Source: Cognaticolwellia beringensis
Lineage (GTDB): Bacteria > Pseudomonadota > Gammaproteobacteria > Enterobacterales > Alteromonadaceae
Direction: 5' to 3'
Assembly (NCBI RefSeq): GCF_002076895.1
Contig: NZ_CP020465.1
Location: 992,001 to 1,056,000 of the forward strand
DNA: 64,000 bases
Of this stretch, positions 45,837 to 54,769 are shown in pieces. Each line of letters starts with the position of its first letter. Within the stretch, counting starts at the first letter, position 1. The notes under the pieces are model-generated. The model did no database searches, was not told where the DNA came from, and was given only the letters and a program-made list of their open reading frames with translations. Both the position numbers and the translations under genes were made by a program.

Positions 45837-46469
45837 TTACTTTGCTATTAATTGTAAAAATGTATCGATAAAAATATCGATTGGGGTTAGATCTTTTGTC
45901 AATTTACTTTTAGCTATTGCGCCTTCCCATCCCATCCAAAAGAAGCTCGCTAAGGCTTTACAATCAAGTGAAGCTGGAATGGCGTTCTCGTGTTGCGCTA
46001 ATACTAGACAACGGGCTATTTTTTGTTGCCAATCATCAAGCGTAGCTAATAGTTGCAGCCGATGGCTTTCTGGCAATAGGGTGACTTCTTGTTCGAGATT
46101 GCCAATTAAACAACCGCGTTTGAAATTATATCGAGCCATGCCATCTTTAGCGTCATTGGCAAAGTTAGCAATACGCTTGAGGGGCTTATTATTGTCATTG
46201 AGCAGGTGTATATCTAATTTTTTAGCAAAGTAACGGCTGTATTCTTCAATAACCGCGATGCCAAAGGCTTCTTTGCTAGCGAAGTAATGATAAAAAGAGC
46301 CTTTGGGTACAGATACTTTTTTTAAGATCAGATCAATACCTGAAGAGGCAAAACCAAATTCAGTAAAATGCTCTACACCACTTTGTATTAGTAGTTGCTT
46401 AGTTTGGTTGCTGTCTCGGCCTGATTTAGCAGGCCTACCACGCTTTGGTGATATATTATCTTTGGTCAT
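45837..46469 (-). CDS. acuR: TetR/AcrR-family repressor (AcuR-like)
   Basis: A 210-residue TetR protein with a basic RGRPAKSGRDS arm, helix-turn-helix SGIDLILKKVSVPKGSFYHYFASKEAF and a ligand domain ending WEGAIAKSKL, as in the YxaF/AcuR type. In Rhodobacter AcuR represses acrylate genes and is released by acrylate. Here it lies directly upstream of acuI, and two matching palindromes precede acuR and acuI, so local repression of both is likely. The symbol is assigned from context and family. Confidence 0.78.
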   Translation of the reverse strand: MTKDNISPKRGRPAKSGRDSNQTKQLLIQSGVEHFTEFGFASSGIDLILKKVSVPKGSFYHYFASKEAFGIAVIEEYSRYFAKKLDIHLLNDNNKPLKRIANFANDAKDGMARYNFKRGCLIGNLEQEVTLLPESHRLQLLATLDDWQQKIARCLVLAQHENAIPASLDCKALASFFWMGWEGAIAKSKLTKDLTPIDIFIDTFLQLIAK

Positions 46470-46479
46470 GCTTTTATAT

Positions 46480-46494
46480 TAGACCGATCGTCTA
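46480..46494. promoter_or_regulatory. Candidate AcuR operator before acuR
   Basis: Inverted repeat TAGACCGATCGTCTA (TAGAC-N5-GTCTA), 11 nt before the acuR ATG, inside the likely promoter. Confidence 0.75.
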
Positions 46495-46682
46495 TTAAAA
46501 AGCAAGTTATAAATAGGATGCCTCTTTTAAGGCACGTGTGCTTTTAAAAGCTACTCTATCTCATTATTGTATCTCTGATGTGTTATCGCAGATATAACTC
46601 GTTTTGACTCATTTCTTGCTCGTTGCCTATGATTTGTTATATCTTTAACAATTACAGCGGCTAAAACAGTGACTTGTCTAAA

Positions 46683-47804
46683 ATGGAAATAACAGCGGAA
46701 AATCATGAAGAAAGTACACTTGAATTAGGGCCACAAGCTTTTTCTAAGCAAAGCCACCAATTTTGGACTTTACAAATTACCGGTTGGTTAGGTTATGCCG
46801 TGGTGGTTTTTTTAGCCATTATTCGTCCACAAATGGCGCTGCAAGGTTTTAATTTTTCAGGTCAAATGCTTAATCTGTTCTTAGAAACATTGAGCGGATT
46901 TTTATTATCATACCTACAATGGCAATTGATCCGTAAAATTGTTCATTTACCGCTTAAAAAAACACTGTTGCTAAGTTTTGCGTCCGCCGCCACTTTAGGG
47001 CTGGTATTTAATGTGATGAAGTTAAGCTTCTACAAAATGGTGGTTTATCAGCAGCAGTGGAATGAAGCGTGGAACACCTTGGAATTTGGTGGTTGGTTAT
47101 TGTTCTCATTAACTACTATGTTTGTCTGGACATCAATATATTTTATTATGCTTTATAACACTAAATTGCAGGGTGAGCATGAAATGTTACTGCGTGCGCA
47201 AACAGCGACTAAAGACGCCCAGTTACAAATGTTACGATATCAACTTAACCCGCACTTTATGTTTAATACCATGAATGCCATATCAACGCTCATTTATAAA
47301 AACGAAAATGATAAAGCTAATGAAATGCTTGATAAACTGTGTGAATTTTTCCGTTATTCATTAGATAAAAATGACAAGAGTAAAACAAGCTTGCAAAAAG
47401 AGCTTGAGCTAATTGAGCTTTATTTGTCCATTGAAAAAGTCAGGTTTTCCCATCGCCTAAACGTAGAAATAGATGTTTGTAAAACGGCATTAGCTTGCCA
47501 AGTACCTTGTATGTTGTTACAACCTTTAGTGGAAAATGCGATTAAATATGCGATTGAATTAAGAAAGTCTGGCGGTAAAATTAGAATCAGTGCTAAAAAA
47601 TCGACGGATCGTTTATTGATTCAAGTTATCGATAATGGTCAAGAAAGCCAAGGTAAGGTCACTGATGGTTTTGGTATTGGTTTGAGTAATACAAAAGCTA
47701 GACTAAGTGCTATGTTTAATGGTGACTATGAAGTGAATATTACTGATACTGATGAGGGCGGTACTATGGTCTTTATTTCTATTCCTTTTGATAAACAAAC
47801 TTAA
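46683..47804 (+). CDS. LytS/YehU-type sensor histidine kinase
   Basis: Four TM segments (about 30-165) with no large sensor domain, a short coiled coil, then the His_kinase (PF06580) domain with phospho-His in LRYQLNPHFMFNTMNAIS, and HATPase with LLQPLVENAIKYAI and GFGIGLSNTKARL. It is paired with the LytTR regulator 3 nt downstream. The ATG at 46683 is taken as start; a TTG at 46674 would add three residues. Confidence 0.88.
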   Translation: MEITAENHEESTLELGPQAFSKQSHQFWTLQITGWLGYAVVVFLAIIRPQMALQGFNFSGQMLNLFLETLSGFLLSYLQWQLIRKIVHLPLKKTLLLSFASAATLGLVFNVMKLSFYKMVVYQQQWNEAWNTLEFGGWLLFSLTTMFVWTSIYFIMLYNTKLQGEHEMLLRAQTATKDAQLQMLRYQLNPHFMFNTMNAISTLIYKNENDKANEMLDKLCEFFRYSLDKNDKSKTSLQKELELIELYLSIEKVRFSHRLNVEIDVCKTALACQVPCMLLQPLVENAIKYAIELRKSGGKIRISAKKSTDRLLIQVIDNGQESQGKVTDGFGIGLSNTKARLSAMFNGDYEVNITDTDEGGTMVFISIPFDKQT

Positions 47805-47807
47805 CAT

Positions 47808-48638
47808 ATGATAAATAAACCGCTAACCGCAATTATTGTTGATGACGAACCTCTTGCTTTAGAGGGCTTACGTCTGAGATTGGAAAAATTGCCAGAAATT
47901 GAAGTTATAGCAGAAGCTAGCGATGGTGACCAAGCTATTCATTTATGTCAAACCTTGTGCCCTGATGTATTGTTTTTAGATTTACGCTTACCTGGCCTCA
48001 ATGGCATAGAAGTAGTGCAAGCATTACAGGCCGATATTTTACCTATGATAGTTTTTGTTAGTGCTTATGGTGAATATGCTTTAGAAGCATTTGAACTAAA
48101 TGCCATTGATTATGTTTTAAAACCGGCTAATTTAGGGCGTTTACAAAAAACGGTAGAGCGGATAATGCAACGGGTTAAGCCGCTAGATTCAAGTAAAGAA
48201 AAATTCAAACTTTTACGTGCCTTGGGCGAAACTTCAGGTATTGCTGTAACGGAGTTAGAAAATTGGTTAGCATCTGATTTACCCTTGCCGACGCTTTTTA
48301 ATCAGGAATTAGTGATTAAAAATAATGATCACGAAAAAGTATTCTTACCCATAAAAGATATTCGCTGGATTGACGCGGCAGGTGATTATATGTGTGTTCA
48401 CACGCCCAGTGAAACTCATGTAGTGCGAATAACTATGAAAAAACTGGTTAGTCAGCTCGACCCTAAAATATTTACTCGCATACACAAATCTACTTTAGTT
48501 AACGTTAATTGTATTAAAAGTATTAAACCATTACGCAACAGTGAAAGCATTCTTGAATTGGGTGATGACGTACAATTAAAGGTCAGTCGCAATTACAGTT
48601 CCACCATACAAAAAATTGTAGAATCTAAACAAATTTAA
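47808..48638 (+). CDS. LytTR-family response regulator
   Basis: Receiver domain (about 7-125) with acidic pocket VDDEP and phospho-Asp in VLFLDLRLPG, then a linker and a LytTR DNA-binding domain (about 170-275: IRWIDAAGDYMCVHT, FTRIHKSTLVNVNCIK). Partner of the kinase 3 nt upstream. It is the last gene before the GH16-TonB receptor-MFS-GH3 cluster, so control of that cluster is possible but not proven. TTTGTAA-type repeats lie in the next intergenic region. Confidence 0.9.
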   Translation: MINKPLTAIIVDDEPLALEGLRLRLEKLPEIEVIAEASDGDQAIHLCQTLCPDVLFLDLRLPGLNGIEVVQALQADILPMIVFVSAYGEYALEAFELNAIDYVLKPANLGRLQKTVERIMQRVKPLDSSKEKFKLLRALGETSGIAVTELENWLASDLPLPTLFNQELVIKNNDHEKVFLPIKDIRWIDAAGDYMCVHTPSETHVVRITMKKLVSQLDPKIFTRIHKSTLVNVNCIKSIKPLRNSESILELGDDVQLKVSRNYSSTIQKIVESKQI

Positions 48639-48651
48639 CTACTTGTCGTAC

Positions 48652-48780
48652 TTTTGTAACGCCTTGTCCCATATTTACACTTAAAACCTTCCATAACGCA
48701 AGCATTAACCACCATGGCGCATTTCGTTTGTAACTGTTTGTAATTTGAATCAGTATGATTACAGGGGGTAGTCTGTAATT
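48652..48780. promoter_or_regulatory. Repeated TTTGTAA-type motifs before the GH16 gene
   Basis: The motif occurs as TTTTGTAAC (48652), GTTTGTAAC (48726), GTTTGTAAT (48736) and GTCTGTAAT (48771); the middle two are in direct repeat with a 10-bp period. Direct repeats on one DNA face suit LytTR regulators. Downstream, an inverted repeat (TCGTAT ... ATACGA, about 48828-48859) lies in the leader. Confidence 0.35.
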
Positions 48781-48901
48781 GTTATGCAAATAGCATTATG
48801 GCTACCGAGCTATGTTACTAATGAATTCGTATCAGATAATATAATTACAATCATACGAGTTTTTTAGTACAACAAAGTAGTCGGGGAATTGGAAAATTAT
48901 T

Positions 48902-51562
48902 ATGTTAAAAGCTGCAAAAAATATTACACAGTTGCTTGCTGTACTATCAACCATCACCTTAATAGGGTGTGGCGGTAGTAGTGCTGAAACCGAAACTAAA
49001 CCGGACAAAATTGATCCGCAACAACCCGTCAGTGATTGGGCTATGGTGTGGAGTGATGAATTTGATGGCGAGGCTATCAATACGCAAAACTGGACACATG
49101 AAGTTAACTGTGCCGGTGGTGGTAACCAAGAAAAGCAATGTTACACCGATAGTGCAGAAAACTCATTCATACAAGATGGTATGTTAAACCTTGTCGCTTT
49201 ACCTGCCGAAGAAGGTGCTGCACTACCTTTTACTTCAGCAAGAATGATCACGCGTTATAAAACAGACTTTAAATATGGTCGAGTTGAAATGCGCGCTAAA
49301 GTGCCTTCAGGGCAAGGTAGTTGGCCAGCATTTTGGATGATGCCAACAGATGAAGAGTATGGCGAATGGCCACGTTCTGGCGAAATAGATATTTTTGAAT
49401 CAGTTAACCTAGGTGTTGCTGGTGCCGATGGTAATGTAGAAAGTAATATTCACGGTACACTTCATTACGGTAAAAGCTGGCCGAACAATTCATCTTCAGG
49501 TAAAGCGTATAGCTTAGCTGATGGTGTAAATCCAGCCGATGATTTTCATACTTATGCTATAGAGTGGCAAGAAGGTGAAATTCGTTGGTATATGGATGGC
49601 TATTTATATGCCACACAACGTCAATCTAAAGTACGTTATAACAGTAAAGATGAAGCCGTTGGTTTAGCCCACAAAGGTTGGTTTACAGAATATTTTGACC
49701 AAGTTTCTGGTGAGCTTGAAACCCATTGGGATACCGCACCTTTTGATAAAGATTTTTATTTAATCCTTAACTTTGCTGTAGGTGGCGACTGGCCTGAAAA
49801 CGTTAACAATTTAGGTGTCGATGCGACAGCGTTTCATGCTGATAACAAATTCGAAGTTGATTATGTAAGAGTTTACCAATGTCAGTCGAATCCTGAAACT
49901 GGTAAAGGTTGTGAAACAGTAAGACCTGGCTACGATAGCTTTGATGATGCTCTTGTTGAAGGTAAAGCACCCGTGCCATTACCACCAAGTGACGGTGTTG
50001 CTAAAAATATCGCTATTTTTGATGGCTCTTTAGAGGCTAACTGGACAGCATGGGATTGTTGTGGTGGTACAACACCTGCAATTATTGCTGATGCTGACAA
50101 AGGCGACGTAGTTCAATTTAATATCAATGACAATAACGGTACAGTGTTAGGATTTTCAACCAGAGATGGCCATTTTCCTGCTGATTTTACCGGTGTTTCA
50201 GCCCCATTCGATGCATCTCCTTTACTCGACTTAAACGGCACATTGTCATTTGAAATGAAAGTCGTGACTGCTCCTACATCTGCTACAACTTGGTTACTTA
50301 AAGCAGAATCTGGCGATGGTGGACCTAACACAGGTGATGTTGCTCTTAATACTAGTATTGAAGGACTTGACCCAGTTGTTGGTGAATGGCAAACCTACAC
50401 TTTTTCATTAGCGACCTTGCAAGAAAAAGGCTTAGACCTAAGTGCGATTGATGTTGTTATGATTTTCCCTGCTTGGGCTACTGGTGAAGGTGCAGAGTAT
50501 TTAATAACGAACTTGGCCATTGAAGGTGATGTTGGTGCTTCTCCTGAACTTGTGATTTTTGCCGATGACGAAAACCCAAGTTGGCCATTGTGGGATTGTT
50601 GTGGTGGTTCAACGCCAACAGTTGAATTAGATGATGATGCCCATGGTAACGTAGCTCAATTCTCAATCGGATCAGAGCCAACAGTTATGGGCTTTATCTC
50701 TCGTGATCCTAACACAACTACTCCTGCGCCTTTTGATGCGTCAGCCATACTTTCTAATGGTGTTATTCAATTTGAAATGAAAGTAACGGCAATGCCTGGC
50801 GATGCTGCATGGATGTTTAAAGTTGAATCCGATAATAATGCTAGTTTCGCTGAATTGCCTTTAACCGATAGTGTTGAAGGTGTGGCCCCCGCTTCTGGGC
50901 AGTGGCAAACATATACCTATAATCTAGCCGATTTAGCTGATGCTGGCTTAGATGTTAGTGCTATTGATGTCTTAATGATATTCCCTGCTTGGGGCGCTGG
51001 TGAAGGTGCTATCTACCTTGTTGATAACGTGAAAGTTTACGATCCAACCGCAGTCGCTGGTAATAATGTAATATTTGCCGATGCGCCAGCTACGGGCTGG
51101 ACAATCTGGGATTGTTGTGGTGGTTCAACGCCAACTCTTGAAAATGATGACACTGCTCATGGTGTGACGGCTGAGTTTGTTATTGGTTCAGAACCTACTG
51201 TTATGGGATTACTTGCTGATGATGGTGTATTTGTTGATGCGTCAGCGCTGTTAGCAAACGGTGTGGTGCAATTTGAGCTTAAAGTCATAACGGCACCAAA
51301 CAATGCCTCAGCTGCGTGGTTATTTAAAATTGAATCTGATAGTGCAGCTACTTCTGCCGAGCTTGCTTTAAATACAAGTCTTGAAGGTGCTGACCCGGTA
51401 GTTGGAGAATGGCAAACTTACACTTTCCCATTACAAACATTATTTGATGCTGGTCTAGATATTAGTTTCATTGATGTTTTGATGATATTCCCTGCATGGG
51501 GTGCTGGTGAAGGTGCAGTATATCGTTTAGATAACATTATGATTTACGAGCCAACTGAGTAA
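48902..51562 (+). CDS. GH16 family beta-glucanase (laminarinase-like) lipoprotein with three tandem C-terminal domains
   Basis: Lipoprotein signal with Cys23 (TLIGCGGSS). The GH16 domain (about 45-330) has the catalytic motif GEIDIFES: nucleophile Glu161, Asp163 and acid/base Glu166. It probably cuts beta-1,3-glucan such as laminarin at the cell surface. Residues about 366-886 are three repeats of about 175 residues, each opening with W-x-x-WDCCGG (Trp-Asp at 384, 564 and 736) and ending with a VGEWQTYTF... DVLMIFPAW...GEGAxYxxxNxxxY pattern, like the beta-sandwich at the end of ExoP-type GH3 enzymes; they are likely carbohydrate-binding. First gene of the laminarin-type locus. Confidence 0.92.
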   Translation: MLKAAKNITQLLAVLSTITLIGCGGSSAETETKPDKIDPQQPVSDWAMVWSDEFDGEAINTQNWTHEVNCAGGGNQEKQCYTDSAENSFIQDGMLNLVALPAEEGAALPFTSARMITRYKTDFKYGRVEMRAKVPSGQGSWPAFWMMPTDEEYGEWPRSGEIDIFESVNLGVAGADGNVESNIHGTLHYGKSWPNNSSSGKAYSLADGVNPADDFHTYAIEWQEGEIRWYMDGYLYATQRQSKVRYNSKDEAVGLAHKGWFTEYFDQVSGELETHWDTAPFDKDFYLILNFAVGGDWPENVNNLGVDATAFHADNKFEVDYVRVYQCQSNPETGKGCETVRPGYDSFDDALVEGKAPVPLPPSDGVAKNIAIFDGSLEANWTAWDCCGGTTPAIIADADKGDVVQFNINDNNGTVLGFSTRDGHFPADFTGVSAPFDASPLLDLNGTLSFEMKVVTAPTSATTWLLKAESGDGGPNTGDVALNTSIEGLDPVVGEWQTYTFSLATLQEKGLDLSAIDVVMIFPAWATGEGAEYLITNLAIEGDVGASPELVIFADDENPSWPLWDCCGGSTPTVELDDDAHGNVAQFSIGSEPTVMGFISRDPNTTTPAPFDASAILSNGVIQFEMKVTAMPGDAAWMFKVESDNNASFAELPLTDSVEGVAPASGQWQTYTYNLADLADAGLDVSAIDVLMIFPAWGAGEGAIYLVDNVKVYDPTAVAGNNVIFADAPATGWTIWDCCGGSTPTLENDDTAHGVTAEFVIGSEPTVMGLLADDGVFVDASALLANGVVQFELKVITAPNNASAAWLFKIESDSAATSAELALNTSLEGADPVVGEWQTYTFPLQTLFDAGLDISFIDVLMIFPAWGAGEGAVYRLDNIMIYEPTE
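50010..51550 (+). repeat. Three in-gene tandem repeats encoding the WDCCGG domains
   Basis: The conserved TGGGATTGTTGTGGTGG starts at 50051, 50591 and 51107, giving periods of 540 and 516 bp. Identity is high at this motif and at the IFPAWG region and lower elsewhere, so the duplication is old but under selection. Confidence 0.85.
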
Positions 51563-51592
51563 TCGGCACGTAATAGCTAGCAATTAAAAGTT

Positions 51593-51626
51593 AAGCGGCT
51601 GCTAAAAATATAATTAAGCCGCTTTT
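51593..51626 (+). terminator. Terminator or attenuator after the GH16 gene
   Basis: Stem AAGCGGCT / AGCCGCTT with an AT-rich loop of 16 nt, followed by TTTT-rich sequence, between GH16 and TonB-receptor genes. It lies only 31 nt before the receptor ATG, so it may attenuate transcription into that gene. Confidence 0.55.
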
Positions 51627-51656
51627 AACATACTATTTTAAGCAAGTAGGGCAATC

Positions 51657-54608
51657 ATGAAACAATCAATTTTTACGAAAACACGTATAGCATTGACTAT
51701 ATCGTCAATTTTAACCGTAGGTCTGAGCACACAGTTAGCCGCAGCAGAAGAAAATTTAGTAGAAAAAGCCAATGATGAAGTTGAAGTCATTGAAGTGAAA
51801 GGCATCAAAGGTAGTTTGATCCGTTCAATGAATGTAAAAAGAGAAATGTCAGGTGTCGTTGATGCGATTTCTGCCGAAGAAATGGGTAAGTTCCCTGATA
51901 CTAACTTAGCAGAATCTTTACAGCGTATTACTGGGGTTTCGGTTAGTCGCTCTAATGGTGAAGGTAGCCAAATAACCGTGCGTGGTTTTGGTCCTGACTT
52001 CAACTTAATTACTTTGAATGGCCGTCAAATGCCAGGTACTGGTAATTCTCGTTCATATAGCTTAGAAAACTTATCATCAGACGGTGTTTCGGCTTTAGAG
52101 GTTTACAAAACAGCCCGAGGAGAACACCCAAGTGGTGGTTTAGGAGCAACAGTAAATATTGTTACAGTTAAGCCTTTAAATAGCCCTGGAGAAAAATACT
52201 CTTTATCAGCGAAAGCCATTTATGATGAGTCGAATGAAAAAGGTGATGATGTTACACCTGAACTCTCTGCCCTTTATAGCAATACCTTTGCTGACGAAAT
52301 GTTCGGTTTTGCATTGTCTTTTTCTCATCAACAACGTGATTTTCAGCAACAATCAGCAAATATTCAAGGCTGGCAGTTCCAACCAGACGCTCAATTGCCG
52401 ACATTAGATGCAGATAAAGTTGTTGATAACCGCTCTGCAAATGCAGCGGCTGGGGCGTTTTTTCCTCGTGATATGAATTATGGTATTGCCGATGTAGAAC
52501 GTGAAAGAACCAATGCCAATGTTACTTTCCAATACGCGCCGATTGAAAGTGTTGTTATGACACTTGATTACACTATGGGTGAAGCTACAACCGGCAATAA
52601 TTCAGTGGGTTGGGGTCAATGGCACGATTATGGTGGAAACATTAACGCCTATGAATTAGATACCAATGGTACGGTTTTGTATGCCGACTTATCTGGTAAC
52701 GATGGTTCTTACACTGCTAATCGCGATACTACTAAAGTTGATGAAAAATCTATAGGCTTCAATGTTGAATGGCAAGCAACCGATGAATTAAGTTTAACTT
52801 TTGATTACCATGATTCAGAAAGTAAAGCTGATAATGGTCAAGATACAGGCATGAATGGCACAGGTTCATTAGTTTTCGGTTCAGATCAACTCGTAACTAA
52901 AACCTATGACTATCGCAATGGTGACATCCCGCAGGGAACTATTTTTTGGAAAAATGGCACCACAACGTTAGCGCCAAGTGAAATGGATTCGCACTTTAGC
53001 CAATTTATTCACAGCCCAGGTCAGTCTGAAGTTGAGCAATTACAAATTGATGGTTCTTGGGACAATACTTATGACATTCCGTTGATGACGGTTAAATTCG
53101 GTATTGCTCGCACAGAAACAGCCATGAGTGGTTCAAGTGCGTGGAGTGGTTTAATTGGTGGTTTCTTATTTAATCCAAATTATTCTGCTGCCTTTCCAGA
53201 TAGCATGTTTAGTTACAACACTACCGACGGCTTTTTAGACCAGTTCTCAAATGGTGAAAATCCAATAGGAGCTGGATATTATTATAGCTTTGATTTCGAT
53301 GAAGCTGTTGCTCGTTCGCAAGCATACTTAAACCAAGACTTGCTTGGCGATGACTACTTTAGCACTGACCCTTATCGTGAGGGAAGTGTGAAATCAGAAA
53401 GCTCAGTTGAAGAAAAGACCAACAGTATTTATGTTTCTTCGTTATGGGACTTTGATGTTGCAGATTTCCCTGTACAAGTTAATGTCGGATTGCGCTATGA
53501 AGAAACTGAGGTTGAAAGTAATGTTTTACAAGACGTTCCTACTAATGTTTGGTGGCGAGGTGGTACTGAATGGCACACGCAATATACCCCAGGTGTAAAT
53601 AATTTTTACGTTGAAGGTGGTGAATACGACATTCTTTTACCTATGATCGATATTCGTGTTGATTTAACCGATGACGTTGTCGCTCGTGCATCTTGGAGCA
53701 AAACCATTTCACGTGCCCCTTTAGGTAATCTTGCGGGTGGTTTAGCGTTAAGTCCAAGTCCTGGATTAGATTCACGTACAGGTAGTCAAGGTAATACTGA
53801 TTTAGACCCATACGAGTCTAAAAACTTAGATTTCAGTGTCGAGTATTACTATGATGAGGCTAGCTATGCTGCAGTGGGTTATTTTAGAAAAGATGTTAAG
53901 AACTTTATCAGTAGCCGAAGTACGACAAGTCAATATGACGGCATACGAGATATTTCTAAAGGTCCTCGTTATGCTCAAGCAATAGCTGATCTAACCGCCG
54001 ATGGTATGGCGACAACTGGCGACAATGTTTTTGCAAAAATGCAGGAAAATGGTGCTACGTTAAATGATCAAGGCTACCTTATCCCAAATGCTGATGATCC
54101 ACTAATGCAATGGAATATCAGTGAGCCGTATAACTCAGATGAGAAAATGGTTGATGGTTTAGAAGTGGCAATTCAACACGTTTTCGGTGAATCTGGTTTC
54201 GGTTTTGGTGCTAATGCAACGTTTGTTGACGGTGATGTAAATTTTGATACTGAAAGTCTTGAACAACAATCTCCACTTGTTGGTTTGAGTGATTCAGCTA
54301 ACTTTCAAGTGTTTTATGAGAAAGAAGGTTTGTCAGTGAAGGTTTCTTACGCATGGCGTGACGAGTACTTAATTGGTGTCGGTCAATCTCAGGGCTCTAA
54401 CGATGCTCCTCCGCAGTTTGCTAAAGAGTTTGGTCAAGTCGATATGAGTGTTAACTATGACGTTAATGAAAACCTAACAGTATTCGTTGAAGGGGTTAAC
54501 TTAAATAACGAAACTGAACAATCTTTCGGTCGTTACGAAGCGCAGTTTTTATCCGCTAGGCAATACGGCTCGAGATATACTTTAGGCGTTCGATATAGCT
54601 TTAAATAA
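51657..54608 (+). CDS. TonB-dependent receptor for oligosaccharides
   Basis: A 983-residue outer-membrane protein: signal peptide (IALTISSILTVGLSTQLAAA), TonB box region (VEVIEVKGIKGS), plug domain (MGKFPDTNLAESLQRITGVSVSR, then QITVRGFGPDFNLITLNGRQMPG) and a 22-strand barrel ending RQYGSRYTLGVRYSFK with terminal Phe-Lys. Such receptors in Alteromonadales import glycans with TonB energy. Position between GH16 and the MFS-GH3 pair suggests laminari-oligosaccharide uptake. Confidence 0.93.
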   Translation: MKQSIFTKTRIALTISSILTVGLSTQLAAAEENLVEKANDEVEVIEVKGIKGSLIRSMNVKREMSGVVDAISAEEMGKFPDTNLAESLQRITGVSVSRSNGEGSQITVRGFGPDFNLITLNGRQMPGTGNSRSYSLENLSSDGVSALEVYKTARGEHPSGGLGATVNIVTVKPLNSPGEKYSLSAKAIYDESNEKGDDVTPELSALYSNTFADEMFGFALSFSHQQRDFQQQSANIQGWQFQPDAQLPTLDADKVVDNRSANAAAGAFFPRDMNYGIADVERERTNANVTFQYAPIESVVMTLDYTMGEATTGNNSVGWGQWHDYGGNINAYELDTNGTVLYADLSGNDGSYTANRDTTKVDEKSIGFNVEWQATDELSLTFDYHDSESKADNGQDTGMNGTGSLVFGSDQLVTKTYDYRNGDIPQGTIFWKNGTTTLAPSEMDSHFSQFIHSPGQSEVEQLQIDGSWDNTYDIPLMTVKFGIARTETAMSGSSAWSGLIGGFLFNPNYSAAFPDSMFSYNTTDGFLDQFSNGENPIGAGYYYSFDFDEAVARSQAYLNQDLLGDDYFSTDPYREGSVKSESSVEEKTNSIYVSSLWDFDVADFPVQVNVGLRYEETEVESNVLQDVPTNVWWRGGTEWHTQYTPGVNNFYVEGGEYDILLPMIDIRVDLTDDVVARASWSKTISRAPLGNLAGGLALSPSPGLDSRTGSQGNTDLDPYESKNLDFSVEYYYDEASYAAVGYFRKDVKNFISSRSTTSQYDGIRDISKGPRYAQAIADLTADGMATTGDNVFAKMQENGATLNDQGYLIPNADDPLMQWNISEPYNSDEKMVDGLEVAIQHVFGESGFGFGANATFVDGDVNFDTESLEQQSPLVGLSDSANFQVFYEKEGLSVKVSYAWRDEYLIGVGQSQGSNDAPPQFAKEFGQVDMSVNYDVNENLTVFVEGVNLNNETEQSFGRYEAQFLSARQYGSRYTLGVRYSFK

Positions 54609-54679
54609 TCTCAACATAGCGCCTGTTTGATAGGCAGGCGTATTTCTCTTTATTTAGCAATGTTGTCTTCTAAGGGAAT

Positions 54680-54716
54680 TTCAGTTAACTGAATTCAACT
54701 GATATCAGTTAACTGA
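54680..54716. promoter_or_regulatory. Twin CAGTTAACTG palindromes before the MFS-GH3 genes
   Basis: Two perfect palindromes, TTCAGTTAACTGAA (54680-54693) and TCAGTTAACTGA (54705-54716), with centres 24 bp apart, about 55-90 bp before the transporter ATG. Identical operators in tandem indicate cooperative binding of a dimeric regulator that is not identified here. Confidence 0.65.
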
Positions 54717-54769
54717 ACTCCTCTAAAAGATGATGACATTTCTAATTCCATCGTATAGGAATTTATCTT

